The notes under the pieces: model-generated
The model's database searches: none
What the model was told of the DNA's origin: nothing
The model's input: the letters and a program-made list of their open reading frames with translations, nothing else
Assembly: GCF_009905375.1 (NCBI RefSeq)
Contig: NC_133652.1
Location: forward strand, 22,373,339 to 22,437,338
From: Apium graveolens
Taxonomy: Eukaryota > Streptophyta > Magnoliopsida > Apiales > Apiaceae
DNA: 64,000 bases
Direction of reading: 5' to 3'
Program-made: the position numbers and the translations under genes
Part shown: positions 60,301-64,000 of the stretch, one piece after another
Layout: each line of letters opens with the position of its first letter
Position numbering within the stretch: the stretch's first letter is position 1

Positions 60301-61899
60301 GAGCCATCTACAACAGTTCAGATTTCTCAAGTGCTAGTTCCTGTCATCACAACTTCTCCACCAATTCAAGTCAAAGGAAAGCTAGATGGAATTAATCTAA
60401 TCCAGATAGCAGCAGCTGAATTGCAAGTCAAAGAGCAAAGGAAGAAGATTGATGAAAAGATGCAACTAATATTTGGTTCTACAACTTCTCAATCACAATC
60501 TGTGAAGCATAGCACAAAAGTGGAATCAATTATTATGGAACTCAAGCCAACAGGGAGGCATAAGGATGGAGAAACTTCTTCCAAAGATCTGCAACCTATG
60601 GTTCTCAAGCCCAACAACAGATCCAATAAGGACTCTACAAAGAATCCTCTAAAAGAGGTGGATTTTCCTCTTCCAAAAGCAGATGAGGACAAGCTTTTAG
60701 GAAGGAGTATTGCATATCTCAAAGAGACCATGGATGAGGCTGTAAGGAGAAACATGGCTATTATTTTCAGAGAGGGAAAGATCATATGTGTGATGCAAGG
60801 ACATCCCAAATTCTCAATAGCCAAGAAGGAAGAAACCAAAAGGTTGAAGGAAGAAGCCAAACAGCTAAAGGCTGACAAAAGAGCACAAGCAAAGCTTGAA
60901 AAACAGCTAGAGTCAAGTCAGGCTGAAGATCAGAAAGTAATTGAAGACAAAGGTGAAGATGAAGCTATGGGGGACATGGTTGATACTGAGATGGAGGAAA
61001 GAAGTAAGGAAGAATGGCAGAAAGGGAAAAGAAAGAAGGTCAATGCAAAGAGAAAGAAGGTAGATAAGACTGAAGAAACCCAATCAATATCCAAACCACT
61101 ACCCTCCATTCCTGAACCCATTGTACCTGACCCCTTCATGAACATTCATGATGAAACAATCATTCCCAAGGAGGAACCAATTGATTGGGACACCATCAAA
61201 TTGCCCACCTTCCTAACCTCTTCTCCACCATCAAAGAAGCAGAAAAGAAGAATCAAATCAACACCCTCTAAAGCCTCAATTAAATTCACACAGAAGCCTA
61301 AGTCCAAACCTCAAAACTCTAAAGATGATTATGTTCACATCTGTGACATAAAAGAATTTTCAGACATTGAACTCTATCTGGATGAGCTGGAGGATGTAAG
61401 GGGAATAGCTGCCTACAGACAGCTACCAGAAAGACTAGTGTTCAAATACAAAGGAGCTGGGGAAAGAACATGGCCTCTTCACAGAATTCTGAATGAAGGC
61501 TACACTACCTTGATTAGAGTCTACTCAGCCATACATAAGGATTCTGGCTTTACCAGAACTGCCAGGACTGAGATTCTCAACAAGATTGCCAACATAAGGA
61601 AAACTTGGAGGGAGCCCAATGCTTTGCCTAGAACTTTACTCATTCCAGAGAGAGGTATTACAATTCACAAATCACCTCATTGGTTGATGGAGTTCAGAGA
61701 TAACAAAGGAGTCAGAAGATTTTTCAGAATTGAAGATCAGCTAAAGATTGCCAGTAATGAAACTCTCAAGGATATGCAATCTAAGTTAGATATCAATGAA
61801 GAAGATGAAGCTGAATTCTACAGACAACTTCAACTTCAAATGGAGGAGAATGACAGGAGGCTAGAAAAGAAAACCAGGGATCAAAGGAAAAGAAAATAA
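57385..61899 (+). pseudogene. Z env-like ORF, about 1500 codons with two in-frame stops
   Basis: It starts MAPVVKIMSQTGFVYEKNNF. One frame spans the whole interval, with TGA at 59851-59853 and TAG at 59893-59895. The first 260 residues look like a folded domain (YHKMMDFIKNCKLSYAMLEA, LGDAFIKVFSGKISNFDAIT, HNIYFARFFMLLVNRVAEGL) that resembles the putative plant transposon protein domain found in many plant proteins. Residues about 270-700 are Ser/Thr/Pro-rich and probably disordered. The C-terminal part has coiled-coil-like, Lys/Glu-rich stretches (KKEETKRLKEEAKQLKADKR) and a final domain near 61330-61780. No signal peptide, transmembrane helix or furin-like site is visible, so a true envelope role is not supported. 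Six motif copies in three inverted pairs lie at 59038-59152. Confidence 0.75.
59038..59152 (+). repeat. Three motif hairpins inside the Z env-like ORF
   Basis: Inverted TCAACGGAT/ATCCGTTGA pairs lie at 59038-59062, 59077-59110 and 59128-59152; the first and third have short spacers. In frame each gives STD...(H/Y)PL. Confidence 0.8.
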
Positions 61900-62072
61900 T
61901 TTGCTCCAGCTAAAGGAGCACCCTTGGAAACAATGTATTTCTTCAATTTCATCTCAGCATATACACTTTTGCAGCACTTTTGAATTTCTGCTTAGTTACA
62001 GTTTATATATTTGTTAAGTGTTTTGTTATCATCAAGCTAAACCCAAATTTATGCCTACAGTTCTAGTAGACA

Positions 62073-62087
62073 TAAATAGGGGGAGAT
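62073..62087 (+). other. Polypurine tract of Z
   Basis: TAAATAGGGGGAGAT directly precedes the 3' LTR. Confidence 0.85.
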
Positions 62088-62462
62088 TGTTAGGAATATG
62101 TGTATTAGTTTGATGATAAGTTCAGCAAAACACTTAAGTAGAAATCTAGTGTTTGTAGCCTCAACGGATAAGACCATCTTGGCTATCCGTTGAAGGAGTA
62201 GCCTTACTTAGCAATAAGTTTGGTATTGTAGAACATCTCACTCTCTGATTTCAAGCTGTAATTCTTAGATATTGTTAGGAGATAATCAGTCATGTTGACT
62301 ACTAATGGATGTACAAATAGGAGGGCTAATTATAAATATTTCATGCCTTGTAATTTTGTATAAGTGAAGAAGTGTCAACGGATATTGAAGACCTTCAACG
62401 GATGAGAAACTAAGCTTCAACGGATGCCTCTAATGCTTCAACGGATAATATCCATCAACGGA
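62088..62462 (+). repeat. 3' LTR of Z, truncated
   Basis: The first 375 bp align with the 5' LTR and then stop abruptly inside a TCAACGGA motif; about 734 bp are missing. Confidence 0.9.
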
Positions 62463-62477
62463 AACTAGTGAAGGAAA
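62461..62477. other. Filler DNA at a rearrangement junction
   Basis: gaaactagtgaaggaaa matches neither the Z LTR nor X in place. It is a patchwork of gaaactag (also at 62541-62548) and tagtgaaggaa (also at 62523-62533). Confidence 0.65.
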
Positions 62478-64000
62478 ATTGATCCTTTGATCGTAAACAA
62501 TCGCAAGACCAATATACTGCAATAGTGAAGGAATATTTGCGAAACTAGATTTGGTGCAGTTGCCAAAAACTTTGGCCAGAGTGTCAAAGAAACAATCCCA
62601 CTCAGGCACATGATCTAATTTTGATAGTTTAGATAAGTCAACTACCCCTGATAGTTGATGGAAGTGAAAAATTTTGAAATATCCTCATCAGTGGGTAACC
62701 CAACAAAATCTATTTCAGGTAAATTTAATGCCCTGTTTACCACAAACGGATTGATTGCGTACTGTGTATTCTCAATAGTAAACGAGAATGATCTTGAATC
62801 ATCTGACGCAGATACGGTAGTACAAATCAGTTGGAGTAGATTAATTTTTAAATGAGTATCCGATGTAATAGCAGGGCTAACAAAGGAATGCTCATTTAAA
62901 AATCGAATTCAAGGCTTAAATTTCTCTATAGAGCAAATATCGGGATTAAAATAACCATTAAAATTATGTTTGACGATTTCAAAATTTTGGGCCATAGTAA
63001 AATGCACGGAAAAATTATATGTTAAAGATTAAACAATCAAAAACACAAGCCCACTTTTAGATAAAGCAATAAAATAACCAAGCCTCGAAAAAGTGATGAA
63101 AAACGAAACGGTAGAAGAAAGACTAAGTAAAAACTCGAGTCTGAGTACAATAACAATAGTCTTGGAAAGGAAAAACAAGTACATATATATGCTGATGCTT
63201 TTGAACTGGTAAGACTATTTGGATAGTCTTACCGATAGTCTTACTAGTTATAAAGATATAAAAAATGAAAATAAAACCAAAATATTTGTATATAACTGAA
63301 AAAGTATACTTGCAAGACTATCAGCAAGACTATCTAGATAGTCTTACCGATAGTCTTGCCAGTATAAAACACTGAAAGACTATAAAAATTAGTTAAAATA
63401 CGAAAATATAATTTGTAACTAAAAAGACAGTTAGTAAGACTATGAAAATAGTCTTACCGATAGTCTTTTTAGTACAAAGAGACTAAATAACAACTGAATA
63501 ACAACTAGAAAGACTAAATAACAACTAAATTAGCAGTAGAAAATAGAGTAAATCTGTACAAAAGTTAGATAATTCGAATATGTTGAAAAAATAGAGCAAT
63601 TTTCAACTAAAATAAGTTTCTTTTTAATTTTATCTTGTAAAATTTTAAGAGAAAAATATTTTTAGAGAAATTGGAAATATTTTCAAACTATTCAAATTAT
63701 TATTAAAATAAATAAGAAAATAAGATAAAATACCACAAACAATAATTTACAATAATTTTATATTTTTTTATTTTTTTAAAAAAATAGGACACTGGTTGAT
63801 AAAATAATTATACAAGTAACTAAAAATAGATACTTGTACAATTATTTAGGAACAAATATCAGATATTAACTAGGTTACTTACTAAAACTATTCAATATAC
63901 CCAATTTACCAACTAGTCTGGTAAATGTGGATTCGTCAAGAGATTTAGTAAAAATATCTGCCGTTTGTTCCTCTGCGGGAATGAAAAATAACTCCATAGT
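62478..64000 (-). mobile_element. Second copy of part of X (env-like start, spacer, pol end)
   Basis: It matches 43847-45369 in the same orientation with a constant offset of 18631 and no net indel. The only difference I noticed is cg for aa at 63086-63087. It contains the env-like start codon (62993-62995, minus strand), the motif palindromes and the C-terminal codons of pol (from 63875). It runs off the right edge. Confidence 0.9.

Larger units (their letters stand above)
49942..62462 (+). mobile_element. Z: SIRE-like Ty1/copia element with very long env-like ORF
   Basis: The 5' LTR is 49942-51050, followed by a PBS, gag, pol, an env-like ORF, a PPT and a 3' LTR truncated at 62462. The terminal pattern is TGTTA...TAACA. 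The overlapping parts of the two LTRs differ at about four places in 375 bp. The left target-site copy would be aagct (49937-49941); the right copy is lost. Stops in all three genes make it inactive. Confidence 0.9.

Noticed and set aside
57385..61899. True viral envelope glycoprotein
   Set aside because: No signal peptide, membrane segment or cleavage site is visible; env-like is used only for position after pol.

Overview
This is a stretch of plant nuclear DNA, almost certainly from a eudicot. Two intron-bearing host genes occupy the left 7.5 kb. From about 8.4 kb to the right edge the window is a stack of LTR retrotransposons inserted into one another. The species cannot be named from the sequence alone.

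Host part (1-8400). On the minus strand lies the 5' portion of a gene for an Hsc70-interacting (HIP/FAM10-type) TPR co-chaperone; eight exons could be placed, and exon 1 carries an in-frame stop. Next come two nested hAT-type non-autonomous transposons, each with a perfect 8-bp target duplication, and a pair of interleaved Harbinger/Tourist-type termini. A complete three-exon gene for a GPI-anchored lipid transfer protein (LTPG) follows on the minus strand.

Repeat part. (i) V, about 8400-15345, is a badly decayed plus-strand Ty3/gypsy element of Tat type. (ii) X, 16944-49012, is a minus-strand SIRE-like Ty1/copia element with an env-like region. (iii) W, 17236-40058, is a plus-strand Ty1/copia element inserted in the 3' LTR of X (TSD ggtta). 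(iv) T, 21923-36386, is a very young Tekay/Del-type chromovirus inserted in the protease/integrase region of W (TSD attat). (v) Y, 49013-49941, is a minus-strand SIRE-like LTR fragment abutting the gag of X. (vi) Z, 49942-62462, is a plus-strand SIRE-like element with gag, pol and a very long env-like ORF; its 3' LTR is cut off. (vii) The cut joins, through a short patchwork filler, to a near-perfect copy of part of X (62478-64000).

How the parts relate. Insertion order reads X, then W, then T on one side, and X, Y, Z on the other. LTR comparison by eye agrees: about 40 differences in 1680 bp for W, and two substitutions plus one microsatellite indel in about 4.2 kb for T.

The most unusual signals are not genes. 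Each of the three SIRE-like elements carries its own reiterated short motif: TCAACGGAT in Z, AAGACTATC in X and CGACGGATGATCA in Y. In Z and Y the motif array lies at a similar distance upstream of a homologous TATA box, and in Z and X the motif often forms tight inverted pairs or sits in a hairpin loop. The W leader carries four helically phased TGACGTCA sites and four stem-loops with a conserved loop but different, mutually complementary arms.
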